A DNA stretch of 64,000 nucleotides from Schistosoma haematobium (GCF_000699445.3 NC_067200.1:14824510-14888509), one strand, 5' to 3'. Positions 30,278-45,236 are shown, counted from the first letter of the stretch. Translations and numbers: made by a program. The notes: generated by a model from the sequence alone, not told the origin.

Positions 30278-30757
30278 TGTTATAACTTGTGACCGCCGGT
30301 TATTGTGCAGTGACTTATCGATCGGATCAATAACGCGTAAAATACGTGCGAGCCGCCTAGATTCCTAATTGGTCCTGCTTTCCGCCTAGCCCAGCCAGTT
30401 TAGTCCAGAACACAAGTCTCAGCCTCTGCGATATGCATCGTTATATTACAAACATTCTGAGTTTATATACCAATCAAACAGACCACAACGTACCAATATA
30501 ATATGAAACAACATTTGTACAAGAATTAGCCAGATTTGGCTGTGAATGAGGGAGGTAGAAATTCATATACTGAGTATAACTCAAGAATGGTAAAACGTAT
30601 AATAATAGTTTATGGGTCAAAATAAACCTTGTAATAAGAGGAATATGAATATGCATACTTTAGTTAATTAATAATTATACAATAGAAATATGCGTTTAGT
30701 ATTGGTCCATAAAAGGATCCCAAAGTTATCATTCATTATGTTTATCGGGATATAACA
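30278..30757 (-). mobile_element. Solo LTR in array unit, copy 4
   Basis: 480 bp. Marker state C. Confidence 0.92.
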
Positions 30758-31587
30758 CATACACAATGTTCCATTGCAGCCATAAATGTTGCACGCCACA
30801 CTCTTTAACCGTATCTGTCTTCCCACCACTACCCGTTTGTCTCCTCTACTTACACTTCCTCCGACTCCTACCACTCCTAATAGCAATCACACTCATACTG
30901 CTGCTCCCACTATTCCCACTCTTCCTGCTCTCATTCTCCAACAACTACAAATCATCCTACAACTCCTCCTTCTCCTCATCCTCTTCTTCCTCCTCCCTCA
31001 CCTACTCATCCTCCTCCTAAACCTACTCCTACTCCTCCCAATCCTAATCCTCTTCTTCATCATATTCCATATCATACACATCAAATACACACTCCTCCGC
31101 TTCTCCTTCTTCTTCTTCTTCTTCTTCACCATCATTATCATCATCATCATCATCATCATCATCTTCATCATATTCATCATATTCATCATATTCATCATAT
31201 TCATCATACTCATCCCCATCAACCACATCCACTCTACATGAACACGGAATCGGCACACTCACATTGACCGATTGAGTGGTGTGTGAATATCAGGTAGTCG
31301 ACTGATCGATTGGTGAATTGTCGATGTGAGATTAGAGTGATGGGAAGTGTGTGTCAATGAGGCAATGATGACGGTGATTGTGTGAAGTGAGTATGTGGTG
31401 TTGTATGGGTGTGATGACGTGAGAGGAGGCGGTGGTATGTGTGGTTGAGTTTGAGTTTGAGGTGTGTGTGTGTGGACACAGAGTTGTGAATGTGGCAGAC
31501 TGAATGCGACAGACTGACTGTAGGTGTGTGCAGTCGCTACGTATCACTGTACGAGGAGGGTGAGTATTGTTTGGTCAGAAGCCGTTG

Positions 31588-31659
31588 CGCCCGATGGGGG
31601 CTCGAACCCCCGACCCTCAGATTAAAAGTCTGATGCTCTACCGACTGAGCTAACCGGGC
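31588..31659 (-). tRNA. tRNA-Lys(UUU), copy 5, 72 nt
   Basis: T arm as copy 1. The immediate 3' flank is CGGCTTCTGACC rather than the CGGCCTTTGACC of copies 1-3. Confidence 0.85.
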
Positions 31660-31988
31660 TCGACTGTTCGGCGCCGCTTGTCACACACATCAAAACCACC
31701 TCACACAACACACATGCACACTCACTCAAACAACACCATCTCAATCATCATACACCCTACAACTAACACCAAGCCACACTCAACATCCTCTCACACAATC
31801 GCACACACACGCACACACAAACAAACAATCACTCAGTCAATCAACCAGACATAAATCGAGACGCGGCTCTGTGCACACACTCACACACACTCACAATAAC
31901 ACACACACAACACACACACAACACACAACACACACACACACTTGCTTCTCCATTGGGAATCTCTACCGAACTACTCCGATCACCATAC

Positions 31989-32468
31989 TGTTATAACTTG
32001 TGACCGCCGGTTATTGTGCAGTGACTTATCGATCGGATCAATAACGCGTAAAATACGTGCGAGCCGCCTAGATTCCTAATTGGTCCTGCTTTCCGCCTAG
32101 CCCAGCCAGTTTAGTCCAGAACACAAGTCTCAGCCTCTGCGATATGCATCGTTATATTACAAACATTCTGAGTTTATATACCAATCAAACAGACCACAAC
32201 GTACCAATATAATATGAAACAACATTTGTACAAGAATTAGCCAGATTTGGCTGTGAATGAGGGAGGTAGAAATTCATATACTGAGTATAACTCAAGAATG
32301 GTAAAACGTATAATAATAGTTTATGGGTCAAAATAAACCTTGTAATAAGAGGAATATGAATATGCATACTTTAGTTAATTAATAATTATACAATAGAAAT
32401 ATGCGTTTAGTATTGGTCCATAAAAGGATCCCAAAGTTATCATTCATTATGTTTATCGGGATATAACA
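31989..32468 (-). mobile_element. Solo LTR in array unit, copy 5
   Basis: 480 bp. Marker state C. Confidence 0.92.
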
Positions 32469-33279
32469 CATACACAATGTTCCATTGCAGCCATAAATGT
32501 TGCACGCCACACTCTTTAACCGTATCTGTCTTCCCACCACTACCCGTTTGTCTCCTCTACTTACACTTCCTCCGACTCCTACCACTCCTAATAGCAATCA
32601 CACTCATACTGCTGCTCCCACTATTCCCACTCTTCCTGCTCTCATTCTCCAACAACTACAAATCATCCTACAACTCCTCCTTCTCCTCATCCTCTTCTTC
32701 CTCCTCCCTCACCTACTCATCCTCCTCCTAAACCTACTCCTACTCCTCCCAATCCTAATCCTCTTCTTCATCATATTCCATATCATACACATCAAATACA
32801 CACTCCTCCGCTTCTCCTTCTTCTTCTTCTTCTTCTTCACCATCATTATCATCATCATCATCATCATCATCTTCATCATATTCATCATATTCATCATATT
32901 CATCATACTCATCCCCATCAACCACATCCACTCTACATGAACACGGAATCGGCACACTCACATTGACCGATTGAGTGGTGTGTGAATATCAGGTAGTCGA
33001 CTGATCGATTGGTGAATTGTCGATGTGAGATTAGAGTGATGGGAAGTGTGTGTCAATGAGGCAATGATGACGGTGATTGTGTGAAGTGAGTATGTGGTGT
33101 TGTATGGGTGTGATGACGTGAGAGGAGGCGGTGGTATGTGTGGTTGAGTTTGAGGTGTGTGTGTGTGGACACAGAGTTGTGAATGTGGCAGACTGAATGC
33201 GACAGACTGACTGTAGGTGTGTGCAGTCGCTACGTATCACTGTACGAGGAGGGTGAGTATTGTTTGGTCAAAGCCGTTG

Positions 33280-33351
33280 CGCCCGATGGGGGCTCGAACC
33301 CCCGACCCTCAGATTAAAAGTCTGATGCTCTACCGACTGAGCTAACCGGGC
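33280..33351 (-). tRNA. tRNA-Lys(UUU), copy 6, 72 nt
   Basis: T arm as copy 1. The 3' flank is CGGCTTTGACC, shared with copies 4 and 7. Confidence 0.85.
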
Positions 33352-33680
33352 TCGACTGTTCGGCGCCGCTTGTCACACACATCAAAACCACCTCACACAA
33401 CACACATGCACACTCACTCAAACAACACCATCTCAATCATCATACACCCTACAACTAACACCAAGCCACACTCAACATCCTCTCACACAATCGCACACAC
33501 ACGCACACACAAACAAACAATCACTCAGTCAATCAACCAGACATAAATCGAGACGCGGCTCTGTGCACACACTCACACACACTCACAATAACACACACAC
33601 AACACACACACAACACACAACACACACACACACTTGCTTCTCCATTGGGAATCTCTACCGAACTACTCCGATCACCATAC

Positions 33681-34160
33681 TGTTATAACTTGTGACCGCC
33701 GGTTATTGTGCAGTGACTTATCGATCGGATCAATAACGCGTAAAATACGTGCGAGCCGCCTAGATTCCTAATTGGTCCTGCTTTCCGCCTAGCCCAGCCA
33801 GTTTAGTCCAGAACACAAGTCTCAGCCTCTGCGATATGCATCGTTATATTACAAACATTCTGAGTTTATATACCAATCAAACAGACCACAACGTACCAAT
33901 ATAATATGAAACAACATTTGTACAAGAATTAGCCAGATTTGGCTGTGAATGAGGGAGGTAGAAATTCATATACTGAGTATAACTCAAGAATGGTAAAACG
34001 TATAATAATAGTTTATGGGTCAAAATAAACCTTGTAATAAGAGGAATATGAATATGCATACTTTAGTTAATTAATAATTATACAATAGAAATATGCGTTT
34101 AGTATTGGTCCATAAAAGGATCCCAAAGTTATCATTCATTATGTTTATCGGGATATAACA
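33681..34160 (-). mobile_element. Solo LTR in array unit, copy 6
   Basis: 480 bp. Last copy with marker state C. Confidence 0.92.
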
Positions 34161-34989
34161 CATACACAATGTTCCATTGCAGCCATAAATGTTGCACGCC
34201 ACACTCTTTAACCGTATCTGTCTTCCCACCACTACCCGTTTGTCTCCTCTACTTACACTTCCTCCGACTCCTACCACTCCTAATAGCAATCACACTCATA
34301 CTGCTGCTCCCACTATTCCCACTCTTCCTGCTCTCATTCTCCAACAACTACAAATCATCCTACAACTCCTCCTTCTCCTCATCCTCTTCTTCCTCCTCCC
34401 TCACCTACTCATCCTCCTCCTAAACCTACTCCTACTCCTCCCAATCCTAATCCTCTTCTTCATCATATTCCATATCATACACATCAAATACACCCTCCTC
34501 CGCTTCTCCTTCTTCTTCTTCTTCTTCTTCACCATCATTATCATCATCATCATCATCATCATCATCTTCATCATATTCATCATATTCATCATATTCATCA
34601 TATTCATCATACTCATCCCCACCAACCACATCCACTCTACATGAACACGGAATCGGCACACTCACATTGACCGATTGAGTGGTGTGTGAATATCAGGTAG
34701 TCGACTGATCGATTGGTGAATTGTCGATGTGAGATTAGAGTGATGGGAAGTGTGTGTCAATGAGGCAATGATGACGGTGATTGTGTGAAGTGAGTATGTG
34801 GTGTTGTATGGGTGTGATGACGTGAGAGGAGGCGGTGGTATGTGTGGTTGAGTTTGAGTTTGAGGTGTGTGTGTGTGGACACAGAGTTGTGAATGTGGCA
34901 GACTGAATGCGACAGACTGACTGTAGGTGTGTGCAGTCGCTACGTATCACTGTACGAGGAGGGTGAGTATTGTTTGGTCAAAGCCGTTG

Positions 34990-35060
34990 CGCCCGATGGG
35001 GGCTCGAACCCCGACCCTCAGATTAAAAGTCTGATGCTCTACCGACTGAGCTAACCGGGC
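34990..35060 (-). tRNA. tRNA-Lys(UUU), copy 7, 71 nt
   Basis: 4-bp T stem. It is the last copy with the CTTTGACC-type 3' flank. Confidence 0.8.
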
Positions 35061-35388
35061 TCGACTGTTCGGCGCCGCTTGTCACACACATCAAAACCAC
35101 CTCACACAACACACATGCACACTCACTCAAACAACACCATCTCAATCATCATACACCCTACAACTAACACCAAGCCACACTCAACATCCTCTCACACAAT
35201 CGCACACACACGCACACACAAACAAACAATCACTCAGTCAATCAACCAGACATAAATCGAGACGCGGCTCTGTGCACACACTCACACACACTCACAATAA
35301 CACACACACACACACACACAACACACAACACACACACACACTTGCTTCTCCATTGGGAATCTCTACCGAACTACTCCGATCACCATAC

Positions 35389-35868
35389 TGTTATAACTTG
35401 TGACCGCCGGTTATTGTGCAGTGACTTATCGATCGGATCAATAACGCGTAAAATACGTGCGAGCCGCCTAGATTCCTAATTGGTCCTGCTTTCCGTCTAG
35501 CCCAGCCAGTTTAGTCCAGAACACAAGTCTCAGCCTCTGCGATATGCATCGTTATATTACAAACATTCTGAGTTTATATACCAATCAAACAGACCACAAC
35601 GTACCAATATAATATGAAACAACATTTGTACAAGAATTAGCCAGATTTGGCTGTGAATGAGGGAGGTAGAAATTCATATACTGAGTATAACTCAAGAATG
35701 GTAAAACGTATAATAATAGTTTATGGGTCAAAATAAACCTTGTAATAAGAGGAATATGAATATGCATACTTTAGTTAATTAATAATTATACAATAGAAAT
35801 ATGCGTTTAGTATTGGTCCATAAAAGGATCCCAAAGTTATCATTCATTATGTTTATCGGGATATAACA
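35389..35868 (-). mobile_element. Solo LTR in array unit, copy 7
   Basis: 480 bp. First copy with marker state T (CCGTCTAGCCC). Confidence 0.92.
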
Positions 35869-36695
35869 CATACACAATGTTCCATTGCAGCCATAAATGT
35901 TGCACGCCACACTCTTTAACCGTATCTGTCTTCCCACCACTACCCGTTTGTCTCCTCTACTTACACTTCCTCCGACTCCTACCACTCCTAATAGCAATCA
36001 CACTCATACTGCTGCTCCCACTATTCCCACTCTTCCTGCTCTCATTCTCCAACAACTACAAATCATCCTACAACTCCTCCTTCTCCTCATCCTCTTCTTC
36101 CTCCTCCCTCACCTACTCATCCTCCTCCTAAACCTACTCCTACTCCTCCCAATCCTAATCCTCTTCTTCATCATATTCCATATCATACACATCAAATACA
36201 CCCTCCTCCGCTTCTCCTTCTTCTTCTTCTTCTTCTTCACCATCATTATCATCATCATCATCATCATCATCTTCATCATATTCATCATATTCATCATATT
36301 CATCATATTCATCATACTCATCCCCACCAACCACATCCACTCTACATGAACACGGAATCGGCACACTCACATTGACCGATTGAGTGGTGTGTGAATATCA
36401 GGTAGTCGACTGATCGATTGGTGAATTGTCGATGTGAGATTAGAGTGATGGGAAGTGTGTGTCAATGAGGCAATGATGACGGTGATTGTGTGAAGTGAGT
36501 ATGTGGTGTTGTATGGGTGTGATGACGTGAGAGGAGGCGGTGGTATGTGTGGTTGAGTTTGAGTTTGAGGTGTGTGTGTGTGGACACAGAGTTGTGAATG
36601 TGGCAGACTGAATGCGACAGACTGACTGTAGGTGTGTGCAGTCGCTACGTATCACTGTACGAGGAGGGTGAGTATTGTTTGGTCAGAAGCCGTTG

Positions 36696-36766
36696 CGCCC
36701 GATGGGGGCTCGAACCCCGACCCTCAGATTAAAAGTCTGATGCTCTACCGACTGAGCTAACCGGGC
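36696..36766 (-). tRNA. tRNA-Lys(UUU), copy 8, 71 nt
   Basis: 4-bp T stem. From here rightward every copy has the CTTCTGACC 3' flank. Confidence 0.8.
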
Positions 36767-37086
36767 TCGACTGTTCGGCGCCGCTTGTCACACACATCAA
36801 AACCACCTCACACAACACACATGCACACTCACTCAAACAACACCATCTCAATCATCATACACCCTACAACTAACACCAAGCCACACTCAACATCCTCTCA
36901 CACAATCGCACACACACGCACACACAAACAAACAATCACTCAGTCAATCAACCAGACATAAATCGAGACGCGGCTCTGTGCACACACTCACACACTCACA
37001 CTCACAATAACACACACAACACACAACACACACACACACTTGCTTCTCCATTGGGAATCTCTACCGAACTACTCCGATCACCATAC

Positions 37087-37566
37087 TGTTATAACTTGTG
37101 ACCGCCGGTTATTGTGCAGTGACTTATCGATCGGATCAATAACGCGTAAAATACGTGCGAGCCGCCTAGATTCCTAATTGGTCCTGCTTTCCGTCTAGCC
37201 CAGCCAGTTTAGTCCAGAACACAAGTCTCAGCCTCTGCGATATGCATCGTTATATTACAAACATTCTGAGTTTATATACCAATCAAACAGACCACAACGT
37301 ACCAATATAATATGAAACAACATTTGTACAAGAATTAGCCAGATTTGGCTGTGAATGAGGGAGGTAGAAATTCATATACTGAGTATAACTCAAGAATGGT
37401 AAAACGTATAATAATAGTTTATGGGTCAAAATAAACCTTGTAATAAGAGGAATATGAATATGCATACTTTAGTTAATTAATAATTATACAATAGAAATAT
37501 GCGTTTAGTATTGGTCCATAAAAGGATCCCAAAGTTATCATTCATTATGTTTATCGGGATATAACA
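37087..37566 (-). mobile_element. Solo LTR in array unit, copy 8
   Basis: 480 bp. Marker state T. Confidence 0.92.
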
Positions 37567-38393
37567 CATACACAATGTTCCATTGCAGCCATAAATGTTG
37601 CACGCCACACTCTTTAACCGTATCTGTCTTCCCACCACTACCCGTTTGTCTCCTCTACTTACACTTCCTCCGACTCCTACCACTCCTAATAGCAATCACA
37701 CTCATACTGCTGCTCCCACTATTCCCACTCTTCCTGCTCTCATTCTCCAACAACTACAAATCATCCTACAACTCCTCCTTCTCCTCATCCTCTTCTTCCT
37801 CCTCCCTCACCTACTCATCCTCCTCCTAAACCTACTCCTACTCCTCCCAATCCTAATCCTCTTCTTCATCATATTCCATATCATACACATCAAATACACC
37901 CTCCTCCGCTTCTCCTTCTTCTTCTTCTTCTTCTTCTTCACCATCATTATCATCATCATCATCATCATCTTCATCATATTCATCATATTCATCATATTCA
38001 TCATATTCATCATACTCATCCCCACCAACCACATCCACTCTACATGAACACGGAATCGGCACACTCACATTGACCGATTGAGTGGTGTGTGAATATCAGG
38101 TAGTCGACTGATCGATTGGTGAATTGTCGATGTGAGATTAGAGTGATGGGAAGTGTGTGTCAATGAGGCAATGATGACGGTGATTGTGTGAAGTGAGTAT
38201 GTGGTGTTGTATGGGTGTGATGACGTGAGAGGAGGCGGTGGTATGTGTGGTTGAGTTTGAGTTTGAGGTGTGTGTGTGTGGACACAGAGTTGTGAATGTG
38301 GCAGACTGAATGCGACAGACTGACTGTAGGTGTGTGCAGTCGCTACGTATCACTGTACGAGGAGGGTGAGTATTGTTTGGTCAGAAGCCGTTG

Positions 38394-38465
38394 CGCCCGA
38401 TGGGGGCTCGAACCCCCGACCCTCAGATTAAAAGTCTGATGCTCTACCGACTGAGCTAACCGGGC
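38394..38465 (-). tRNA. tRNA-Lys(UUU), copy 9, 72 nt
   Basis: T arm as copy 1. Confidence 0.85.
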
Positions 38466-38793
38466 TCGACTGTTCGGCGCCGCTTGTCACACACATCAAA
38501 ACCACCTCACACAACACACATGCACACTCACTCAAACAACACCATCTCAATCATCATACACCCTACAACTAACACCAAGCCACACTCAACATCCTCTCAC
38601 ACAATCGCACACACACGCACACACAAACAAACAATCACTCAGTCAATCAACCAGACATAAATCGAGACGCGGCTCTGTGCACACACTCACACACACTCAC
38701 AATAACACACACACACACACACACAACACACAACACACACACACACTTGCTTCTCCATTGGGAATCTCTACCGAACTACTCCGATCACCATAC

Positions 38794-39273
38794 TGTTATA
38801 ACTTGTGACCGCCGGTTATTGTGCAGTGACTTATCGATCGGATCAATAACGCGTAAAATACGTGCGAGCCGCCTAGATTCCTAATTGGTCCTGCTTTCCG
38901 TCTAGCCCAGCCAGTTTAGTCCAGAACACAAGTCTCAGCCTCTGCGATATGCATCGTTATATTACAAACATTCTGAGTTTATATACCAATCAAACAGACC
39001 ACAACGTACCAATATAATATGAAACAACATTTGTACAAGAATTAGCCAGATTTGGCTGTGAATGAGGGAGGTAGAAATTCATATACTGAGTATAACTCAA
39101 GAATGGTAAAACGTATAATAATAGTTTATGGGTCAAAATAAACCTTGTAATAAGAGGAATATGAATATGCATACTTTAGTTAATTAATAATTATACAATA
39201 GAAATATGCGTTTAGTATTGGTCCATAAAAGGATCCCAAAGTTATCATTCATTATGTTTATCGGGATATAACA
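38794..39273 (-). mobile_element. Solo LTR in array unit, copy 9
   Basis: 480 bp. Marker state T. Confidence 0.92.
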
Positions 39274-40092
39274 CATACACAATGTTCCATTGCAGCCATA
39301 AATGTTGCACGCCACACTCTTTAACCGTATCTGTCTTCCCACCACTACCCGTTTGTCTCCTCTACTTACACTTCCTCCGACTCCTACCACTCCTAATAGC
39401 AATCACACTCATACTGCTGCTCCCACTATTCCCACTCTTCCTGCTCTCATTCTCCAACAACTACAAATCATCCTACAACTCCTCCTTCTCCTCATCCTCT
39501 TCTTCCTCCTCCCTCACCTACTCATCCTCCTCCTAAACCTACTCCTACTCCTCCCAATCCTAATCCTCTTCTTCATCATATTCCATATCATACACATCAA
39601 ATACACCCTCCTCCGCTTCTCCTTCTTCTTCTTCTTCTTCACCTATCATCATCATCATCATCATCATATTCATCATATTCATCATATTCATCATATTCAT
39701 CATATTCATCATACTCATCCCCACCAACCACATCCACTCTACATGAACACGGAATCGGCACACTCACATTGACCGATTGAGTGGTGTGTGAATATCAGGT
39801 AGTCGACTGATCGATTGGTGAATTGTCGATGTGAGATTAGAGTGATGGGAAGTGTGTGTCAATGAGGCAATGATGACGGTGATTGTGTGAAGTGAGTATG
39901 TGGTGTTGTATGGGTGTGATGACGTGAGAGGAGGCGGTGGTATGTGTGGTTGAGTTTGAGTTTGAGGTGTGTGTGTGTGGACACAGAGTTGTGAATGTGG
40001 CAGACTGAATGCGACAGACTGACTGTAGGTGTGTGCAGTCGCTACGTATCACTGTACGAGGAGGGTGAGTATTGTTTGGTCAGAAGCCGTTG

Positions 40093-40163
40093 CGCCCGAT
40101 GGGGGCTCGAACCCCGACCCTCAGATTAAAAGTCTGATGCTCTACCGACTGAGCTAACCGGGC
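40093..40163 (-). tRNA. tRNA-Lys(UUU), copy 10, 71 nt
   Basis: 4-bp T stem. Confidence 0.8.
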
Positions 40164-40503
40164 TCGACTGTTCGGCGCCGCTTGTCACACACATCAAAAC
40201 CACCTCACACAACACACATGCACACTCACTCAAACAACACCATCTCAATCATCATACACCCTACAACTAACACCAAGCCACACTCAACATCCTCTCACAC
40301 AATCGCACACACACGCACACACACGCACACACAAACAAACAATCACTCAGTCAATCAACCAGACATAAATCGAGACGCGGCTCTGTGCACACACTCACAC
40401 ACTCACACTCACAATAACACACACAACACACACACACACACAACACACACACACACTTGCTTCTCCATTGGGAATCTCTACCGAACTACTCCGATCACCA
40501 TAC

Positions 40504-40983
40504 TGTTATAACTTGTGACCGCCGGTTATTGTGCAGTGACTTATCGATCGGATCAATAACGCGTAAAATACGTGCGAGCCGCCTAGATTCCTAATTGGTC
40601 CTGCTTTCCGTCTAGCCCAGCCAGTTTAGTCCAGAACACAAGTCTCAGCCTCTGCGATATGCATCGTTATATTACAAACATTCTGAGTTTATATACCAAT
40701 CAAACAGACCACAACGTACCAATATAATATGAAACAACATTTGTACAAGAATTAGCCAGATTTGGCTGTGAATGAGGGAGGTAGAAATTCATATACTGAG
40801 TATAACTCAAGAATGGTAAAACGTATAATAATAGTTTATGGGTCAAAATAAACCTTGTAATAAGAGGAATATGAATATGCATACTTTAGTTAATTAATAA
40901 TTATACAATAGAAATATGCGTTTAGTATTGGTCCATAAAAGGATCCCAAAGTTATCATTCATTATGTTTATCGGGATATAACA
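40504..40983 (-). mobile_element. Solo LTR in array unit, copy 10
   Basis: 480 bp. Marker state T. Confidence 0.92.
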
Positions 40984-41804
40984 CATACACAATGTTCCAT
41001 TGCAGCCATAAATGTTGCACGCCACACTCTTTAACCGTATCTGTCTTCCCACCACTACCCGTTTGTCTCCTCTACTTACACTTCCTCCGACTCCTACCAC
41101 TCCTAATAGCAATCACACTCATACTGCTGCTCCCACTATTCCCACTCTTCCTGCTCTCATTCTCCAACAACTACAAATCATCCTACAACTCCTCCTTCTC
41201 CTCATCCTCTTCTTCCTCCTCCCTCACCTACTCATCCTCCTCCTAAACCTACTCCTACTCCTCCCAATCCTAATCCTCTTCTTCATCATATTCCATATCA
41301 TACACATCAAATACACCCTCCTCCGCTTCTCCTTCTTCTTCTTCTTCTTCTTCACCATCATTATCATCATCATCATCATCATCATCATATTCATCATATT
41401 CATCATATTCATCATATTCATCATACTCATCCCCACCAACCACATCCACTCTACATGAACACGGAATCGGCACACTCACATTGACCGATTGAGTGGTGTG
41501 TGAATATCAGGTAGTCGACTGATCGATTGGTGAATTGTCGATGTGAGATTAGAGTGATGGGAAGTGTGTGTCAATGAGGCAATGATGACGGTGATTGTGT
41601 GAAGTGAGTATGTGGTGTTGTATGGGTGTGATGACGTGAGAGGAGGCGGTGGTATGTGTGGTTGAGTTTGAGTTTGAGGTGTGTGTGTGTGGACACAGAG
41701 TTGTGAATGTGGCAGACTGAATGCGACAGACTGACTGTAGGTGTGTGCAGTCGCTACGTATCACTGTACGAGGAGGGTGAGTATTGTTTGGTCAGAAGCC
41801 GTTG

Positions 41805-41875
41805 CGCCCGATGGGGGCTCGAACCCCGACCCTCAGATTAAAAGTCTGATGCTCTACCGACTGAGCTAACCGGGC
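41805..41875 (-). tRNA. tRNA-Lys(UUU), copy 11, 71 nt
   Basis: 4-bp T stem. Confidence 0.8.
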
Positions 41876-42211
41876 TCGACTGTTCGGCGCCGCTTGTCAC
41901 ACACATCAAAACCACCTCACACAACACACATGCACACTCACTCAAACAACACCATCTCAATCATCATACACCCTACAACTAACACCAAGCCACACTCAAC
42001 ATCCTCTCACACAATCGCACACACACACACACGCACACACAAACAAACAATCACTCAGTCAATCAACCAGACATAAATCGAGACGCGGCTCTGTGCACAC
42101 ACTCACACACACTCACAATAACACACACACACACACACACACAACACACAACACACACACACACTTGCTTCTCCATTGGGAATCTCTACCGAACTACTCC
42201 GATCACCATAC

Positions 42212-42691
42212 TGTTATAACTTGTGACCGCCGGTTATTGTGCAGTGACTTATCGATCGGATCAATAACGCGTAAAATACGTGCGAGCCGCCTAGATTCCT
42301 AATTGGTCCTGCTTTCCGTCTAGCCCAGCCAGTTTAGTCCAGAACACAAGTCTCAGCCTCTGCGATATGCATCGTTATATTACAAACATTCTGAGTTTAT
42401 ATACCAATCAAACAGACCACAACGTACCAATATAATATGAAACAACATTTGTACAAGAATTAGCCAGATTTGGCTGTGAATGAGGGAGGTAGAAATTCAT
42501 ATACTGAGTATAACTCAAGAATGGTAAAACGTATAATAATAGTTTATGGGTCAAAATAAACCTTGTAATAAGAGGAATATGAATATGCATACTTTAGTTA
42601 ATTAATAATTATACAATAGAAATATGCGTTTAGTATTGGTCCATAAAAGGATCCCAAAGTTATCATTCATTATGTTTATCGGGATATAACA
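42212..42691 (-). mobile_element. Solo LTR in array unit, copy 11
   Basis: 480 bp. Marker state T. Confidence 0.92.
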
Positions 42692-43517
42692 CATACACAA
42701 TGTTCCATTGCAGCCATAAATGTTGCACGCCACACTCTTTAACCGTATCTGTCTTCCCACCACTACCCGTTTGTCTCCTCTACTTACACTTCCTCCGACT
42801 CCTACCACTCCTAATAGCAATCACACTCATACTGCTGCTCCCACTATTCCCACTCTTCCTGCTCTCATTCTCCAACAACTACAAATCATCCTACAACTCC
42901 TCCTTCTCCTCATCCTCTTCTTCCTCCTCCCTCACCTACTCATCCTCCTCCTAAACCTACTCCTACTCCTCCCAATCCTAATCCTCTTCTTCATCATATT
43001 CCATATCATACACATCAAATACACCCTCCTCCGCTTCTCCTTCTTCTTCTTCTTCTTCTTCTTCACCATCATTCATCATCATCATCATCATCATCATCAT
43101 TCATCATATTCATCATATTCATCATATTCATCATATTCATCATACTCATCCCCACCAACCACATCCACTCTACATGAACACGGAATCGGCACACTCACAT
43201 TGACCGATTGAGTGGTGTGTGAATATCAGGTAGTCGACTGATCGATTGGTGAATTGTCGATGTGAGATTAGAGTGATGGGAAGTGTGTGTCAATGAGGCA
43301 ATGATGACGGTGATTGTGTGAAGTGAGTATGTGGTGTTGTATGGGTGTGATGACGTGAGAGGAGGCGGTGGTATGTGTGGTTGAGTTTGAGGTGTGTGTG
43401 TGTGGACACAGAGTTGTGAATGTGGCAGACTGAATGCGACAGACTGACTGTAGGTGTGTGCAGTCGCTACGTATCACTGTACGAGGAGGGTGAGTATTGT
43501 TTGGTCAGAAGCCGTTG

Positions 43518-43588
43518 CGCCCGATGGGGGCTCGAACCCCGACCCTCAGATTAAAAGTCTGATGCTCTACCGACTGAGCTAACCGGGC
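43518..43588 (-). tRNA. tRNA-Lys(UUU), copy 12, 71 nt
   Basis: 4-bp T stem. The TG block of this unit lacks one GAGTTT, as does that of copy 6. Confidence 0.8.
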
Positions 43589-43839
43589 TCGACTGTTCGG
43601 CGCCGCTTGTCACACACATCAAAACCACCTCACACAACACACATGCACACTCACTCAAACAACACCATCTCAATCATCATACACCCTACAACTAACACCA
43701 AGCCACACTCAACATCCTCTCACACAATCGCACACACACGCACACACAAACAAACAATCACTCAGTCAATCAACCAGACATAAATCGAGACGCGGCTCTG
43801 TGCACACACTCACACACTCACACTCACAATAACACACAC

Positions 43840-43880
<41 letters not shown>

Positions 43881-43923
43881 TTCTCCATTGGGAATCTCTA
43901 CCGAACTACTCCGATCACCATAC

Positions 43924-44403
43924 TGTTATAACTTGTGACCGCCGGTTATTGTGCAGTGACTTATCGATCGGATCAATAACGCGTAAAATACGTGCGAGCC
44001 GCCTAGATTCCTAATTGGTCCTGCTTTCCGTCTAGCCCAGCCAGTTTAGTCCAGAACACAAGTCTCAGCCTCTGCGATATGCATCGTTATATTACAAACA
44101 TTCTGAGTTTATATACCAATCAAACAGACCACAACGTACCAATATAATATGAAACAACATTTGTACAAGAATTAGCCAGATTTGGCTGTGAATGAGGGAG
44201 GTAGAAATTCATATACTGAGTATAACTCAAGAATGGTAAAACGTATAATAATAGTTTATGGGTCAAAATAAACCTTGTAATAAGAGGAATATGAATATGC
44301 ATACTTTAGTTAATTAATAATTATACAATAGAAATATGCGTTTAGTATTGGTCCATAAAAGGATCCCAAAGTTATCATTCATTATGTTTATCGGGATATA
44401 ACA
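43924..44403 (-). mobile_element. Solo LTR in array unit, copy 12
   Basis: 480 bp. Marker state T. The CA block just before it is an unusually long pure (CA)n. Confidence 0.92.
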
Positions 44404-45236
44404 CATACACAATGTTCCATTGCAGCCATAAATGTTGCACGCCACACTCTTTAACCGTATCTGTCTTCCCACCACTACCCGTTTGTCTCCTCTACTTACA
44501 CTTCCTCCGACTCCTACCACTCCTAATAGCAATCACACTCATACTGCTGCTCCCACTATTCCCACTCTTCCTGCTCTCATTCTCCAACAACTACAAATCA
44601 TCCTACAACTCCTCCTTCTCCTCATCCTCTTCTTCCTCCTCCCTCACCTACTCATCCTCCTCCTAAACCTACTCCTACTCCTCCCAATCCTAATCCTCTT
44701 CTTCATCATATTCCATATCATACACATCAAATACACCCTCCTCCGCTTCTCCTTCTTCTTCTTCTTCTTCTTCTTCTTCATCATCATCATCATCATCATC
44801 ATCTTCATCATATTCATCATATTCATCATATTCATCATATTCATCATATTCATCATACTCATCCCCACCAACCACATCCACTCTACATGAACACGGAATC
44901 GGCACACTCACATTGACCGATTGAGTGGTGTGTGAATATCAGGTAGTCGACTGATCGATTGGTGAATTGTCGATGTGAGATTAGAGTGATGGGAAGTGTG
45001 TGTCAATGAGGCAATGATGACGGTGATTGTGTGAAGTGAGTATGTGGTGTTGTATGGGTGTGATGACGTGAGAGGAGGCGGTGGTATGTGTGGTTGAGTT
45101 TGAGTTTGAGGTGTGTGTGTGTGGACACAGAGTTGTGAATGTGGCAGACTGAATGCGACAGACTGACTGTAGGTGTGTGCAGTCGCTACGTATCACTGTA
45201 CGAGGAGGGTGAGTATTGTTTGGTCAGAAGCCGTTG

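Noticed and set aside
40182..40511. His/Thr-rich frames on the + strand right of the tRNA
   Set aside because: Product of (CA)n repeats; ends vary with tract length.
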